Counted from the first letter of the stretch, positions 31,688 through 41,333 are shown. The stretch: 64,000 nucleotides of DNA from Actinomadura sp. 7K507 (GCF_004348425.1 NZ_SMKK01000001.1:62001-126000); one strand, 5' to 3'. Numbers and translations are program-made. The notes: generated by a model not told the origin, from the letters alone.

Positions 31688-34213
31688 ATGCTCCACCTGG
31701 CCCTGCGGATGCTGCGCTTCCGCAAAGGCGGCTTCGTCGCCACCTTCGTCGCGCTCGGCGCCGGTGTCATGATCCTGACGGTGTGCGGGCTTCTCGCCGA
31801 GTCCGGGCTCCGCTACAAGGGAGCGGCGGAACGCTACTCCGGGGCGGTCGCGGTGGTGGCCGACCGGGACCTCACGGTCGCCGGCCCGGAGATGTTCGGC
31901 GAGCGTGAGACCGCCACGCTCGTCCTGCCCGAACGCGGCGGCGTCCCAGGGGCGCTGGTCCCCCGGCTCGCCGGGGTCCCCGGCGTGCAGAGCGCGGTGG
32001 GCGACCGTTCGATCGTGGCCGCCGTGCCGGCGGCGCCGTCCGTCGCGGTGACGGGCCACGGCTGGGGAAGCACGGCGCTGGCACCGCACCGCATGCTGTC
32101 CGGCGCACCGCCGCGGACCGCCGGCGAGATCGTCGTCGACGCCCGCCTCGCCGAGGCCGGACGGCTGAAGCCCGGCGCCGCCACGGAGGTCCTCAGCGGC
32201 GGAGCCGTCCACCGGTTCAGGGTGAGCGGCGTCGTCGAGACCGGCGCGTCCGGATCGGGGGCCGCGCTGTACTTCACCGACGCGCGGGCCGCCCGGCTCG
32301 ACCCGCATCCGGACACCGTCGACGCGGTCGGCGTGGTCGCCGCGCCGGGCGCCGACCGGGACGCCGTGACCGCCGCGGTGAGCCGGATCGCGGACGGCGC
32401 GAAGGTGACGGCCTACACCGGCGACGAGCGCGGACTGGCCGAGGAACCCGAGGCGGCCGCCGCCAGGGACCTGGCGATCCAGGCCGGCGGCTCGTTCGCC
32501 GGCTACGCCGCGATGATCATCGCGTTCGTGGTCGCCGCCACGGTCGGCCTGTCGGTGCGGCACCGCCGCCGCGACCTCGCGCTGCTCCGCGCGATCGCGG
32601 CGACCCCGGGCCAGGTGCGGCTGCTCATCCTCGGCGAGGTGGGCATGCTCGGCCTGCTCGCCGCCGTGGCGGGCGTCCCGTCCGGCTTCGCCGTCACCGC
32701 CTGGATCCGGAGCGAGATGGTCGCGCGGGGATTCGTCCCCGACACGTTCACGCTGAGCTCGGGCATCCTGGCCGCGCCGGCGGCGGTCGCGGCGGTGGCC
32801 GCCGTGGCGCTGGTCTCCGCCGGGGTCGCCGCGCGCCGCACCACCGGGATCCGGCCCACCGAAGCGCTCGGTGAGGCGGCCGTCGAGCCGTCCCTCGGCA
32901 GCAGGATCCGGATCGTCTGCGGCCTGCTGTTCCTCGCCGGCGCGGTGGTCCTGATCGGGATCACCGGCGGCACCAACGGACAGACGGCCATGGGCGCCGC
33001 GGTCGGCATGCTGTACACGTTCGTGCTGGCGATCGCGCTGCTGGCCCCGTGGATCAACCGGGCCGCCGCCCAGGTCTGCGGGCCGGTCCTGCGGATCGCC
33101 GCGGGCAGCAGCGGCTACATGGCCGCCGCGAACCTGCGGGCGAACGCGCGCGGCATGGTGGCCGTGCTGACCGCGCTCGTCCTGTCCGTGGGGCTGGGCG
33201 GCACCATCTGGTTCCTTCAGGACAACCTGGACCGGCAGACGGTCTCGCAGAGCCGCGACGGCACGCTCGCCCAGCATGTGCTGGCCGGCGGAGCCGGCCT
33301 GCCCGCGTCGGCGGCGGAGGACGCGCGCCGGATTCCGGGCGTGCAGGCCGCGACCGGTGTACGCCGCACCTCGGTCATCGTGCCCGGCAAGCTCGAACCC
33401 ATGGCGGTCGTCGCGCAGGGCGTCGACCCGCGGGGGGTGGAGCAGACCATGGATCTCGGCGTCCGGTCGGGAAAGCTCGCCGATCTGCGCGGCGACACCG
33501 TCGCGGTGTCGGAGTCCGCGGCGGACTGGGCGGGCTGGGAGGTCGGGGAGACCGCGCGGCTGTGGCTCGGCGACGGCGCGCCGGTCACCCTGCGGGTCGT
33601 CGCGATCTACGACCGCAACTTCGGGTTCGGGGACGTCACGCTGGCCAACGAGACGCTCGCCGGGCACACCGTGACCGGCCTCGACGACCACGTCCTGATC
33701 CGGACCGCGCCGGGGGCCGACGCGGGCGGCGCCCTGGCGGGGCTCGCGAACCGCTACCCGGCGAGCAGCGTGACCGGCACCGGCGAACTCACCGGCGAAC
33801 TCGCCGAGGACCTGGCGATCAGCGCCTGGCTGAACAAGATGCTGATCGCCGTCCTGGTCGGTTACGCGGTGCTCGCGGCCGCCAACACGCTGATCATGGC
33901 CGGGCTGTCCCGGACCCGCGAGCTGTCGCTGCTGCGCCTGGTCGGGATGACCCGCGGCCAGGTGAGGCGGATGGCCTACGCCGAGCAGGCCGTCCTGCTG
34001 GGAGTGGCGGTCGCGATCGGCGGCGCGATCGCGGCGGTCACCCTCTCCTCGATCGTCAACGCCCTGGCCGGGCAGCGCGTCCCCTACGTCCCGGCCGCCG
34101 GGTGGATCAGCATCGTCGGCGGCACCGTCCTGCTCGCGCTGACCGCCGCCGTGCTGCCGGTCGCGCGGCTCCTGCGCACCCCGCCGGTCGAGGGAATCGG
34201 CATCCGCGAATAG
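31688..34213 (+). CDS. FtsX-family ABC permease
   Basis: 841 residues. Two FtsX domains with about ten membrane segments: one at the N-terminus (FVATFVALGAGVMILTVCGL), three in the middle (AMIIAFVVAATVGLSVRHRR, ILGEVGMLGLLAAVAGVPSG, LAAPAAVAAVAAVALVSAG), and three at the end (LIAVLVGYAVLAAANTLIMA, LLGVAVAIGGAIAAVTLSSI, IVGGTVLLALTAAVLPVARL), with large external loops between. Motif GLSRTRELSLLRLVGMTRGQ is typical. Forms an exporter with the ATPase upstream. The neighbouring convergent kinase-regulator pair (34238-36162) resembles exporter/two-component modules that answer to cell-wall drugs. Confidence 0.92.
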   Translation: MLHLALRMLRFRKGGFVATFVALGAGVMILTVCGLLAESGLRYKGAAERYSGAVAVVADRDLTVAGPEMFGERETATLVLPERGGVPGALVPRLAGVPGVQSAVGDRSIVAAVPAAPSVAVTGHGWGSTALAPHRMLSGAPPRTAGEIVVDARLAEAGRLKPGAATEVLSGGAVHRFRVSGVVETGASGSGAALYFTDARAARLDPHPDTVDAVGVVAAPGADRDAVTAAVSRIADGAKVTAYTGDERGLAEEPEAAAARDLAIQAGGSFAGYAAMIIAFVVAATVGLSVRHRRRDLALLRAIAATPGQVRLLILGEVGMLGLLAAVAGVPSGFAVTAWIRSEMVARGFVPDTFTLSSGILAAPAAVAAVAAVALVSAGVAARRTTGIRPTEALGEAAVEPSLGSRIRIVCGLLFLAGAVVLIGITGGTNGQTAMGAAVGMLYTFVLAIALLAPWINRAAAQVCGPVLRIAAGSSGYMAAANLRANARGMVAVLTALVLSVGLGGTIWFLQDNLDRQTVSQSRDGTLAQHVLAGGAGLPASAAEDARRIPGVQAATGVRRTSVIVPGKLEPMAVVAQGVDPRGVEQTMDLGVRSGKLADLRGDTVAVSESAADWAGWEVGETARLWLGDGAPVTLRVVAIYDRNFGFGDVTLANETLAGHTVTGLDDHVLIRTAPGADAGGALAGLANRYPASSVTGTGELTGELAEDLAISAWLNKMLIAVLVGYAVLAAANTLIMAGLSRTRELSLLRLVGMTRGQVRRMAYAEQAVLLGVAVAIGGAIAAVTLSSIVNALAGQRVPYVPAAGWISIVGGTVLLALTAAVLPVARLLRTPPVEGIGIRE

Positions 34214-34237
34214 GCCCGCCTCCGGGGCCGCGCCGGT

Positions 34238-34897
34238 TCAGGTCCGGCCCCGGGGGTTCTCCAGGTAGCGCAGGACGGCGGCGACCCTGCGGTCGGTGCG
34301 GTCGGTGGGGGGCAGGTCGAGTTTGGAGAAGATGTTGCGGATGTGCTTGTGGACGGCGCCGTCGGTGACGAAGAGCCGCTCCGCGATGGCGGTGTTGCCC
34401 AGGCCCTCGGCCATCAGGGCGAGCACGTCGCCCTCCCGGGTGGTCAGCCGCTCCAGCGCGGTGTCGGGACGGCTGCGCGTGATCAGCTGCGTGACGACCT
34501 CGGGATCGATGGCGGTGCCCCCCTCGGCCACCCGGTGCAACGCGAGGAGGAACTGCTCGACGCGGCCGATCCTCTCCTTGAGCAGGTAGCCGAGCCGGTC
34601 GGCGCCGCCGGCGAGCAGTTCGCTGGCGAACGCCTGCTCGACATGGGCCGACAGCACGAGGATGGCCAGTCCGGGGCGGCGGCGCCGGGCCTCCACCGCC
34701 GCCCTGATCCCCTCGTCGGTGTGGGTCGGGGGCATCCGGACGTCGACGATGGCGACGTCGGGGCCTTCGGTGTCGACGGCGTCCAGGAACGCCTTCGGGG
34801 AGTCGGTGGCGGCCACCACGTCCAGGGATTCGGCGCGCAGCAGCATCGCCATCCCCTCGCGCAGCAGCGGGTCGTCCTCGGCGATCACGATCCGCAC
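34238..34897 (-). CDS. NarL-type response regulator
   Basis: 219 residues from a GTG at 34897 inside the end of the kinase gene (13-nt overlap). Receiver: IVIAEDDPLLREGMAMLLRA, DVAIVDVRMPPTHTDEG (phospho-Asp), LVLSAHV, YLLKERI. C-terminal LuxR helix-turn-helix: LTTREGDVLALMAEGLGNTA, IAERLFVTDGAVHKHIRNIF. Partner of the kinase upstream; convergent with the FtsX exporter, its likely target. Confidence 0.92.
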   Translation of the reverse strand: MRIVIAEDDPLLREGMAMLLRAESLDVVAATDSPKAFLDAVDTEGPDVAIVDVRMPPTHTDEGIRAAVEARRRRPGLAILVLSAHVEQAFASELLAGGADRLGYLLKERIGRVEQFLLALHRVAEGGTAIDPEVVTQLITRSRPDTALERLTTREGDVLALMAEGLGNTAIAERLFVTDGAVHKHIRNIFSKLDLPPTDRTDRRVAAVLRYLENPRGRT

Positions 34898-36162
34898 GGC
34901 AGCTCCATCCGGAGAGTCGTCGGCCCACCGGCCGGGCTGTTCATTTCCAGGTGGCCGTCGTGCGCCTCGATCCGGCGCCGTATGCCGACGAGTCCCGAGC
35001 CACCGTGCTCGTCCGCGCCGCCGACGCCGTCGTCCTCGATCCGCAGGGTCAGCAGCCCGCCCCGGCGGCGCACGGTCATGCTGGCATGCCGGGCCCGGCT
35101 GTGCCGGGAGATGTTGGTGAGTGCCTCTGCCGTCACGAAGTAGGCGGTCGCCTCGACGGAGACGGCGCAGCGGCCGGGTAGGTCGACGTCCACCCGGCAG
35201 GGGACGCCGCAGTCCGCGGCGAGCCCGTTCAGGGCACCGGCGAGCCCCCGGTCCGCCAGGACGGGCGGGAGGATGCTGCGCACGACCGCACGGAGTTCGG
35301 CCAGGGCCTGCTCTGCGGCGTCCTGAGTACGTTCCAGCAGGACTTCGGCGCCGTCGGGGTCACGGGTCATGGCGCGGCGGGCCGCGCCGAGCAGGACGGT
35401 GATGTTCACCAGCCGGTTCTGGGCCCCGTCGTGCAGGGAGCGTTCGATGCGCCGCAGTTCGGTCGCGTGGGCGTCCAGCGCCGCGGCCCGCGTGGCGGAC
35501 AGCCGCGCGACCCGCAGCGACAGGTCGGCGTCGGGCGGCGGCGCCAGGAGGCGCCTGCCCGGCCACGCCTGCAAACGCGCGAGTCCCGGACCGACGAACA
35601 GGAACGTGACGGCCATCAGTTTGCCGAGGAACGCGACCGCCAGTGCGTCGCTTTCCTGGTGCACGTTCCAGAAGACCAGCGTCGGGGCGGCGTCGTCCGG
35701 GGGCAGGAACCGCCACCACAGCGGGTACGTGACGTTCTGCACGGAGTTCACCACCAGGGTCGACCCCACCGCGCTGATCAGCAGGCCCAGCGTGCCGTGC
35801 ACCGTCAGCCAGCGCAGCTCCCGCCGCAGGATCGAGTCGGTGAGGACGTCACGTCCCCGGCTCGTCACCGGGCCCATCGTGATCATCTCGGGCCCCCAGC
35901 GGGACAGCCTCCCCCGCTCCCGCTCGGCGACGGCCCGGACCATCCGGGGCAGGACGGGCACCAGGAACAGGCCGACCCCCACGGCGCACAGCAACAGGAC
36001 CAGCAAGGCCGACGCCAGCGCCGCGAACGACAGCAAGGCGGTGCCCAGCCCCCCGATGAGATGTTCGAGCGCGTCCAGGATGGCGCGGGCGCGCCGGACG
36101 ACGAGCGTCCGCACGGGCCACCGGGGCCGCCCCGCTCTGAAGTTGTCCACCAGCGTACGCAC
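34885..36162 (-). CDS. NarL-system sensor histidine kinase
   Basis: 425 residues from a GTG at 36162; a second GTG at 36150 is also possible and no ribosome-binding site decides. N-terminal membrane segments (ALLSFAALASALLVLLLCAV, GVGLFLVPVLPRMVRAV, TLGLLISAVGSTLVVNSV, LMAVTFLFVGPGLARL) resemble the two-component sensor domain often found in actinomycete kinases. Phospho-His in RRIERSLHDGAQNRLVNITV; HATPase motifs VTAEALTNISRHSRARHASM and GGSGLVGIRRRIEAHDGHLE. Third kinase of the window; reads into its regulator with a 13-nt overlap. Confidence 0.88.
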   Translation of the reverse strand: MRTLVDNFRAGRPRWPVRTLVVRRARAILDALEHLIGGLGTALLSFAALASALLVLLLCAVGVGLFLVPVLPRMVRAVAERERGRLSRWGPEMITMGPVTSRGRDVLTDSILRRELRWLTVHGTLGLLISAVGSTLVVNSVQNVTYPLWWRFLPPDDAAPTLVFWNVHQESDALAVAFLGKLMAVTFLFVGPGLARLQAWPGRRLLAPPPDADLSLRVARLSATRAAALDAHATELRRIERSLHDGAQNRLVNITVLLGAARRAMTRDPDGAEVLLERTQDAAEQALAELRAVVRSILPPVLADRGLAGALNGLAADCGVPCRVDVDLPGRCAVSVEATAYFVTAEALTNISRHSRARHASMTVRRRGGLLTLRIEDDGVGGADEHGGSGLVGIRRRIEAHDGHLEMNSPAGGPTTLRMELPCGS

Positions 36163-36229
36163 GCGGTGACACTACGCCACCCAATCGATCTTCGGGTCGC
36201 GGTCCGGGGTGGAAGTACAGCCTGCTGTA

Positions 36230-36252
36230 CCAGGCAACGGCCCGCTGCCTGG
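36230..36252. terminator. Hairpin after the siderophore uptake operon
   Basis: CCAGGCA (36230-36236), 9-nt loop, TGCCTGG (36246-36252), just past the ABC ATPase stop at 36259. Plausible terminator, modest stem. Confidence 0.4.
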
Positions 36253-36258
36253 ATGGTC

Positions 36259-37122
36259 TCAGCCAGTGGACCTCCCCGGTGTCTCCGCGACCCGGACGCG
36301 CGGACCGGGGTCCGATGGCCGCGGGCGGACGTGGTGGCGGCCTATGGGGAGCATCAGGGGGCGCCCGGAGACGGGGTCTTCGATGATGCGGCTTTCGAGG
36401 TCGAAGACCGTCCGGACGACCTCTTCGGTGAGGACCTCGGCGGGGGCGCCGGAGGCGTGGAGGCTGCCGTCGGCGAGGGCGATGAGGTGGTCGGCGTAGC
36501 GGGCGGCGAGGTTGAGGTCGTGCAGGACCATCACGATCGTGGTGCCGCGGGTGCGGTTCATGTCGGTCAGCAGGTCGAGGACTTCGATCTGGTGGCTGGC
36601 GTCGAGGAAGGTGGTGGGCTCGTCGAGGAGGAGCAGGTCGGTCTGCTGGGCCAGCGCCATGGCGATCCAGACGCGCTGGCGCTGCCCTCCGGACAGTTCG
36701 TCGACGGCGCGGTCGGTGAGGTCGGTGGTCCGCGTCGCCTCCAGGGCCGCGGCCACGGCGGTGTCGTCCCGGTGGTTCCACCGGGAGAAGATCCCCTGAT
36801 GGGGGTGCCGCCCGCGGCAGACGAGGTCGAGCACCGTGATGCCCTCGGGCGCTACCGGCGACTGGGGCAGCAGTCCGAGCGTGCGGGCGAGTTCCTTGGC
36901 GGGCATGCGGTGCACCTGCCTGCCGTCCAGCACGACGCGGCCCTCCCGGGGCGCGAGCAGCCGGGACAGGGAGCGCAGGAGCGTCGACTTCCCGCAGGCG
37001 TTGGCGCCGACGATGGCGGTGACCTCGCCGGGCGGCACGGCCAGGTCGAGTTGCTCGATGACGGCCCGGTCGCCGTAGCCGAGCGTGAGCCGCTCGGCCG
37101 CGAGGGAGTGGGAGGTGGTCAC
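36259..37122 (-). CDS. Iron-siderophore ABC transporter ATPase
   Basis: 287 residues from a GTG whose bases overlap the TGA of the permease upstream (GTGA). Walker A GANACGKST, signature LSGGQRQRVWIAMALAQ, Walker B LLLLDEPTTFLD, H-loop VLHDLNLAARYAD: the FepC/FecE class that powers uptake of ferric siderophores. The extended C-terminus (VLTEEVVRTVFDLESRIIED) is typical. Last gene of a four-gene operon in which every junction is a GTGA overlap. Confidence 0.93.
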   Translation of the reverse strand: MTTSHSLAAERLTLGYGDRAVIEQLDLAVPPGEVTAIVGANACGKSTLLRSLSRLLAPREGRVVLDGRQVHRMPAKELARTLGLLPQSPVAPEGITVLDLVCRGRHPHQGIFSRWNHRDDTAVAAALEATRTTDLTDRAVDELSGGQRQRVWIAMALAQQTDLLLLDEPTTFLDASHQIEVLDLLTDMNRTRGTTIVMVLHDLNLAARYADHLIALADGSLHASGAPAEVLTEEVVRTVFDLESRIIEDPVSGRPLMLPIGRHHVRPRPSDPGPRVRVAETPGRSTG

Positions 37123-38198
37123 AGCGAGCCTCCGGCGCGATGGGTGCGGACGATCAGATAGACGAGGTAGGGCGCCCCGAGGACGCCGGTGACGACGCCG
37201 ACCGGGAAGCGGGTGTCGAACGCGAACTGGCCGGTGAGGTCGGCGACCAGGACCAGCAGGGCGCCGACGAGCCCGGCGGGCACGAGCAGGGACCCGCCGG
37301 TGCCGAGGATCCGGGCCGCGATGGGGCCGGACAGGAACGCCACGAACGCGATGGGCCCGGCCGCCGCGGCGGCGAAGGCGATCAGGCCGGTGGCGGCGAC
37401 GATGACCGCGACGCGGGTGCGTTCGACGCGGATCCCGAGCGCGGAGGCGGTGTCGTCGCCGAGCTGCATGGCCGCCAGGTCGCGCGCCAGCGTCAGCAGG
37501 ACGGGGCCGAGCACCGCCAGCGCGACGACGGTGGGGAGCGCCTCCGCCCAGGTCGTGCCGTTGAGGCTGCCTGCCAGCCAGCGCGTGGCCTCCTGGAGGT
37601 CCCACTCGGCGGCCCGGGACAGGACGTAGAGGGTGACGCTGTCGAGGATCGCGGCGACCCCGATGCCGATCAGGATGAGCCGCGTGCCCACGACGCCGTC
37701 CCGGAACGCCAGGGTGTAGATCAGCAGGGAGACGGCGAGGGCGCAGACGATCGCGAAGACCGACACCTGGATCCCGCCGAGGGACAGCGACACGATCGCG
37801 ATGACCGCCGCGGCGCTCGCGCCCGAGCTGATGCCGATGATGTCGGGGCTGGCGAGGGGGTTGCGCAGCAGCGTCTGGAAGGTCACCCCGCCCAGTCCGA
37901 AGCAGAACCCCGCGGTCACGGCGACGACCGCCCGCGGCAGCCGGAGCCGCCCGACCGTGAACGACGCGCCCGGCACCTGCTCGCCGAGGATGACGCGGAT
38001 CACGTCGCCGGGCGGGTAGAAGGTCCGGCCGACCATCAGGGTCGCGGCGAACGCGGCGGCGACGAGCAGCGCCAGCGTCAGCACGCCGAGGCGGCGCTTG
38101 GAGGCGCGCCGGCGGCGGCCGCGGGCGACCGCCTGGGCGGTGGCGGGCCCGGTGGTGGGCCCGGCGGGCGGCGGCTCGGTGGCGGCGGGGGTCTTCAC
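37119..38198 (-). CDS. Iron-siderophore ABC transporter permease 2
   Basis: 359 residues, GTG start overlapping the preceding stop. FecCD-type features: LPRAVVAVTAGFCFGLGGVT, QTLLRNPLASPDIIGISSGA, GPIAFVAFLSGPIAARILGT and DTRFPVGVVTGVLGAPYLVY, with about nine to ten helices after a Pro/Thr-rich cytoplasmic N-terminus. Pairs with the other permease to form the channel for a ferric siderophore. Confidence 0.93.
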   Translation of the reverse strand: MKTPAATEPPPAGPTTGPATAQAVARGRRRRASKRRLGVLTLALLVAAAFAATLMVGRTFYPPGDVIRVILGEQVPGASFTVGRLRLPRAVVAVTAGFCFGLGGVTFQTLLRNPLASPDIIGISSGASAAAVIAIVSLSLGGIQVSVFAIVCALAVSLLIYTLAFRDGVVGTRLILIGIGVAAILDSVTLYVLSRAAEWDLQEATRWLAGSLNGTTWAEALPTVVALAVLGPVLLTLARDLAAMQLGDDTASALGIRVERTRVAVIVAATGLIAFAAAAAGPIAFVAFLSGPIAARILGTGGSLLVPAGLVGALLVLVADLTGQFAFDTRFPVGVVTGVLGAPYLVYLIVRTHRAGGSL

Positions 38199-39238
38199 AG
38201 CTCACGCACCTTGTACCGGCGGACGATGTGGATGAAGAACGGGGCGCCGATCAGCGCGGTCACGATGCCCACCTCGATGTCCGAGGGACTCGCCACCACG
38301 CGGCCGACGACGTCGGCGGCGGTGAGGAGCGCCCCGCCGACCAGGGCGCAGAACGGCAGGAGCCAGCGGTGGTCCACGCCGACGAGCAGGCGGCACGCGT
38401 GCGGGACGACGAGCCCGACGAAGCCGATCGGCCCGGTGACGGCCGTCGCCGCACCGCACAGCACGACCGAGCCGAGGGCGGCGACGGTGCGGATGACGGC
38501 GACGCGCTCGCCGAGCCCCGCCGCGATGTCGTCGCCCAGGGCGAGCGAGTTCAGCGCCCGCGCCGTCAGCAGGCACAGGGCGAAGCCGGCGGCGAGGAAC
38601 GGCAGGACATGCCCGATGCGCTCGTAGGACGCGCCGCCGACCCCGCCGATCTGCCAGAGCCGGAAGCCTCCGGCGATGTCGTTGCGCGGCAGGACGACGG
38701 CGCTGACGAGGGACGTGAGGGCCGCCGACGTGGCGGCGCCGGCGAGCGCGAGTTTGAGGGGGGTCGCCCCGCCGCGTCCGAGGGACCCGACCGCGTACAC
38801 GAACACGGCCGCGACGGCGGCGCCCGCCATCGCGACCCAGACGTATCCGGTCGGCGACGCGAGCCCGAAGAACGCGACGGCGGTGACGACGGCCAGGGAC
38901 GCGCCCATGTTGATGCCGAGGATCCCCGGGTCGGCCAGCGGGTTGCGGGTCACGCCCTGCATGACGCCGCCGGAGACGCCGAGCGCGGCGCCGATGACGA
39001 CCGCGAGCAGGGTGCGCGGTATCCGCTTGGCGACCGCCGCCTGTTCGAGGGTGTCGTCCGCGCCGCCGAGGGCCTGCCGGACGTCGGCCCAGGCGACGTC
39101 GCGGGAGCCCAGGACGACGGAGGCCAGCATGATCGCGGCCAGCACGGCGATGGCGGCGAGCAGCCACAGGACGCGCAGGCGCGCCGGACGCCGCACGAGG
39201 GCGGCGTCCGGCGGGCGTTCGGTGACGGCAGCCGTCAC
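38195..39238 (-). CDS. Iron-siderophore ABC transporter permease 1
   Basis: 347 residues, GTG start at 39238 overlapping the stop of the binding-protein gene. FecCD motifs: IPRTLLAVVIGAALGVSGGV, MQGVTRNPLADPGILGINMG, GPIGFVGLVVPHACRLLVGV and EVGIVTALIGAPFFIHIVRR. Forms the heterodimeric permease with the next gene. Confidence 0.93.
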   Translation of the reverse strand: MTAAVTERPPDAALVRRPARLRVLWLLAAIAVLAAIMLASVVLGSRDVAWADVRQALGGADDTLEQAAVAKRIPRTLLAVVIGAALGVSGGVMQGVTRNPLADPGILGINMGASLAVVTAVAFFGLASPTGYVWVAMAGAAVAAVFVYAVGSLGRGGATPLKLALAGAATSAALTSLVSAVVLPRNDIAGGFRLWQIGGVGGASYERIGHVLPFLAAGFALCLLTARALNSLALGDDIAAGLGERVAVIRTVAALGSVVLCGAATAVTGPIGFVGLVVPHACRLLVGVDHRWLLPFCALVGGALLTAADVVGRVVASPSDIEVGIVTALIGAPFFIHIVRRYKVREL

Positions 39239-40275
39239 TTGACCTTGTCCGCGGCCTCGGCCAGCGCCTTGACGTAGTCCTCCAGCACGAACGAGATCGA
39301 CAGCGGCGTCGGGTTGGCGGCGGTGCCCAGCGGCTCGCTCTCGGGCAGCAGGTAGACCGAGCCGCGCTCGACGGCGGGGATCTTCGACAGCAGCGGGTCC
39401 TTGCTGATCGTGTCGAGCAGGTCGCCCTTCTCGCCGCCGTACCCGGTGATGATGTCGACGTCGTCGAACATGTCGGCCTGCTCGGCGCTGCGCGTCAGGG
39501 AGAACTTGTCCGTGCCCTTGGACGCCTCGGCGACGCTGTCCGCGATCTTCAGCCCGAGGTCCTCGAAGAACATCGTGCGGGTGTCGTGCGCCGTGTAGAA
39601 GCCGACCTGGCTGACGTCGTTGGGGTCGACGTGCGTCATGAACATCGCCGATTTGCCCTTGAGCTGCGGGTACTTCGCGACGACGGTCTCGACCTCGTCC
39701 TCGATGCCGGCGATCAGCTTGTCGCCCTCGGCGGCGAGGCCGATGGCCTTGCTGTTCAACTCGACCGTCTCGCGCCACGGGGTGCCCCAGGCGACCTTCG
39801 GGTAGGCCACCACGGGAGCGATCTCGCTGAGAGTGTCGTAGTCCTGCTTGGTCAGGCCGGAGTACCCGGCCAGGATCACGTCCGGCCTGGTGTCGGCGAC
39901 GGCCTCGAAGTCGATGCCGTCGGTCTCGTCGAACAGGACGGGCGTCTTGGCGTTGAGCTCCTTCAGGCGCTTCTCCACCCAGGGCAGGACGCCGTCGTCG
40001 TTGTCGTCGCCGAAGTTCGCCGACGCCATGCCGACCGGGACGACGCCGAGGGCCAGCGGCACCTCGTGGTTGGCCCAGTTGACCGTGGCCACCCGCTCCG
40101 GCTTCTCCGGGACGGTGGTCGTCCCCAGCGCGTGCTTGATCGTGACGGGGAAGGCGGCGCCACCGCCGCCGCCCGCGCTCGCCTCCTCCGTCTCCGCCGA
40201 GTCGCCGCAGGCCGCGATGCCGCCCACCAGGACGGCCACCACGGCGAGGATGCGAAGGCTATGTGGACGTTTCAA
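39235..40275 (-). CDS. Siderophore-binding lipoprotein (FepB/FhuD type)
   Basis: 346 residues from a TTG at 40275 with GGGAG upstream. Lipobox IAAC (Cys23), a short Gly-rich linker, then the class III binding-protein fold: VPEKPERVATVNWANHEVPL, DFEAVADTRPDVILAGYSGL, and C-terminal TPLSISFVLEDYVKALAEAA. Binds a ferric siderophore outside the membrane and hands it to the two permeases. An iron box lies 29 bp upstream of the start, so the operon should be shut off when iron is plentiful. Confidence 0.92.
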   Translation of the reverse strand: MKRPHSLRILAVVAVLVGGIAACGDSAETEEASAGGGGGAAFPVTIKHALGTTTVPEKPERVATVNWANHEVPLALGVVPVGMASANFGDDNDDGVLPWVEKRLKELNAKTPVLFDETDGIDFEAVADTRPDVILAGYSGLTKQDYDTLSEIAPVVAYPKVAWGTPWRETVELNSKAIGLAAEGDKLIAGIEDEVETVVAKYPQLKGKSAMFMTHVDPNDVSQVGFYTAHDTRTMFFEDLGLKIADSVAEASKGTDKFSLTRSAEQADMFDDVDIITGYGGEKGDLLDTISKDPLLSKIPAVERGSVYLLPESEPLGTAANPTPLSISFVLEDYVKALAEAADKVK

Positions 40276-40303
40276 TCCGTACTCCCAGGTGACCGCGAAC
40301 TAC

Positions 40304-40322
40304 TTAGGTAAGGCTTGCCTTG
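40304..40322. promoter_or_regulatory. IdeR/DmdR-type iron box
   Basis: TTAGGTAAGGCTTGCCTTG matches the actinobacterial iron-box consensus TTAGGTTAGGCTAACCTAA at about 14 of 19 positions. It overlaps the expected promoter of the siderophore uptake operon (start 40275). Confidence 0.75.
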
Positions 40323-40419
40323 GTGCGCACCCTAGAGCGGATGGGCGGATTGTCGCAATCAACCTTTTGGGACACCCGTTATCGAGTTCGGGACACGGAG
40401 GCCGGGGCGCGGCCGGGCC

Positions 40420-41208
40420 TCAGCGCGCCCGGAACGCCCCCGGCGTCAGCCCGGTCGTCCGCCGGAAGGCCGCGCCGAACGCGCTGGCGGACCGGTACCC
40501 GACCTCCTCGGCCACGACATCGATCTCCAGGCCCCGGCTCAGCAGCGCCACCGCGTGCTGGGCGCGCACCGCCGCGACCCACCGCGCGAAGCTGGTGCCC
40601 GTCTCCGCGTTGAAGGCACGGGTGATCGTGCGGGCGCTCACGCCGAGGCGGGACGCCCAGTCCGCGAGCGTCCGCTGGTCTCCCGGATGGTCGCGGACCG
40701 CGTCGACGATCGGGCGCAGCAGGTCGGAGGCGGGCATGCGCAGGTGCAGCTCGCGCGAGGACGGGGTGAGCACGTCGAGCACCATCGCCTCGGTCACCGT
40801 CCGCGAGTCCGCGGACAGCTCCGCACCGGCGAGCCGCTCCAGCAGCAGCCGGAGCAGCGGGGTGATCTCGACGCCGACGGGCGCCGCGGAGATCGAGGAC
40901 ATGGTGCCGAAGCCGAAGAAGTTGGCACGGCACCGGGTACCGGCCGACGCCGAGCCGGAATGCAGCGTCCCCGCGGGCATCCACAGGCCCGCGGTCGGGG
41001 TGATCGTCCAGACCCGCGGCCCCACCACGGCCGTGGACGCGCCCCGCTCGTTCCACAGCAGCTCGTGGAACGGGTGGGAATGCTCGTTCCAGGCGATGTC
41101 GCGGGCGAAGACCTCGCTCCAGCTCATGATCGCGAACGGCATCTCGACCGGCCCCGCCGCGAGGGCGGGCAGTGTCCGGGTCTCCAGCGTCCGGGGCCCC
41201 TTGGTCAT
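40420..41208 (-). CDS. AraC-family regulator
   Basis: 262 residues from ATG 41208; a GTG at 41223 is an alternative. N-terminal cupin-like sensor domain (WNEHSHPFHELLWNERGAST, GLWMPAGTLHSGSASAG, with three His that may bind metal) and C-terminal double helix-turn-helix (LADWASRLGVSARTITRAFN, VVAEEVGYRSASAFGAAFRR, TTGLTPGAF). Lies 145 bp upstream of the siderophore uptake operon on the same strand, so it may activate it in response to the loaded siderophore, as known for several AraC siderophore regulators (inference). Confidence 0.88.
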   Translation of the reverse strand: MTKGPRTLETRTLPALAAGPVEMPFAIMSWSEVFARDIAWNEHSHPFHELLWNERGASTAVVGPRVWTITPTAGLWMPAGTLHSGSASAGTRCRANFFGFGTMSSISAAPVGVEITPLLRLLLERLAGAELSADSRTVTEAMVLDVLTPSSRELHLRMPASDLLRPIVDAVRDHPGDQRTLADWASRLGVSARTITRAFNAETGTSFARWVAAVRAQHAVALLSRGLEIDVVAEEVGYRSASAFGAAFRRTTGLTPGAFRAR

Positions 41209-41333
41209 ACGAACGATTCCCACTCTGATCCGCGGGCGCGGACTCCCCCGCCCGGCGTCACTTTACCTTCGGGCGGCATCTCGTCCTGGACCGGATCCCG
41301 GCAGGTCGTCGGCAGGTGTGCCGGTCCGGCGGA

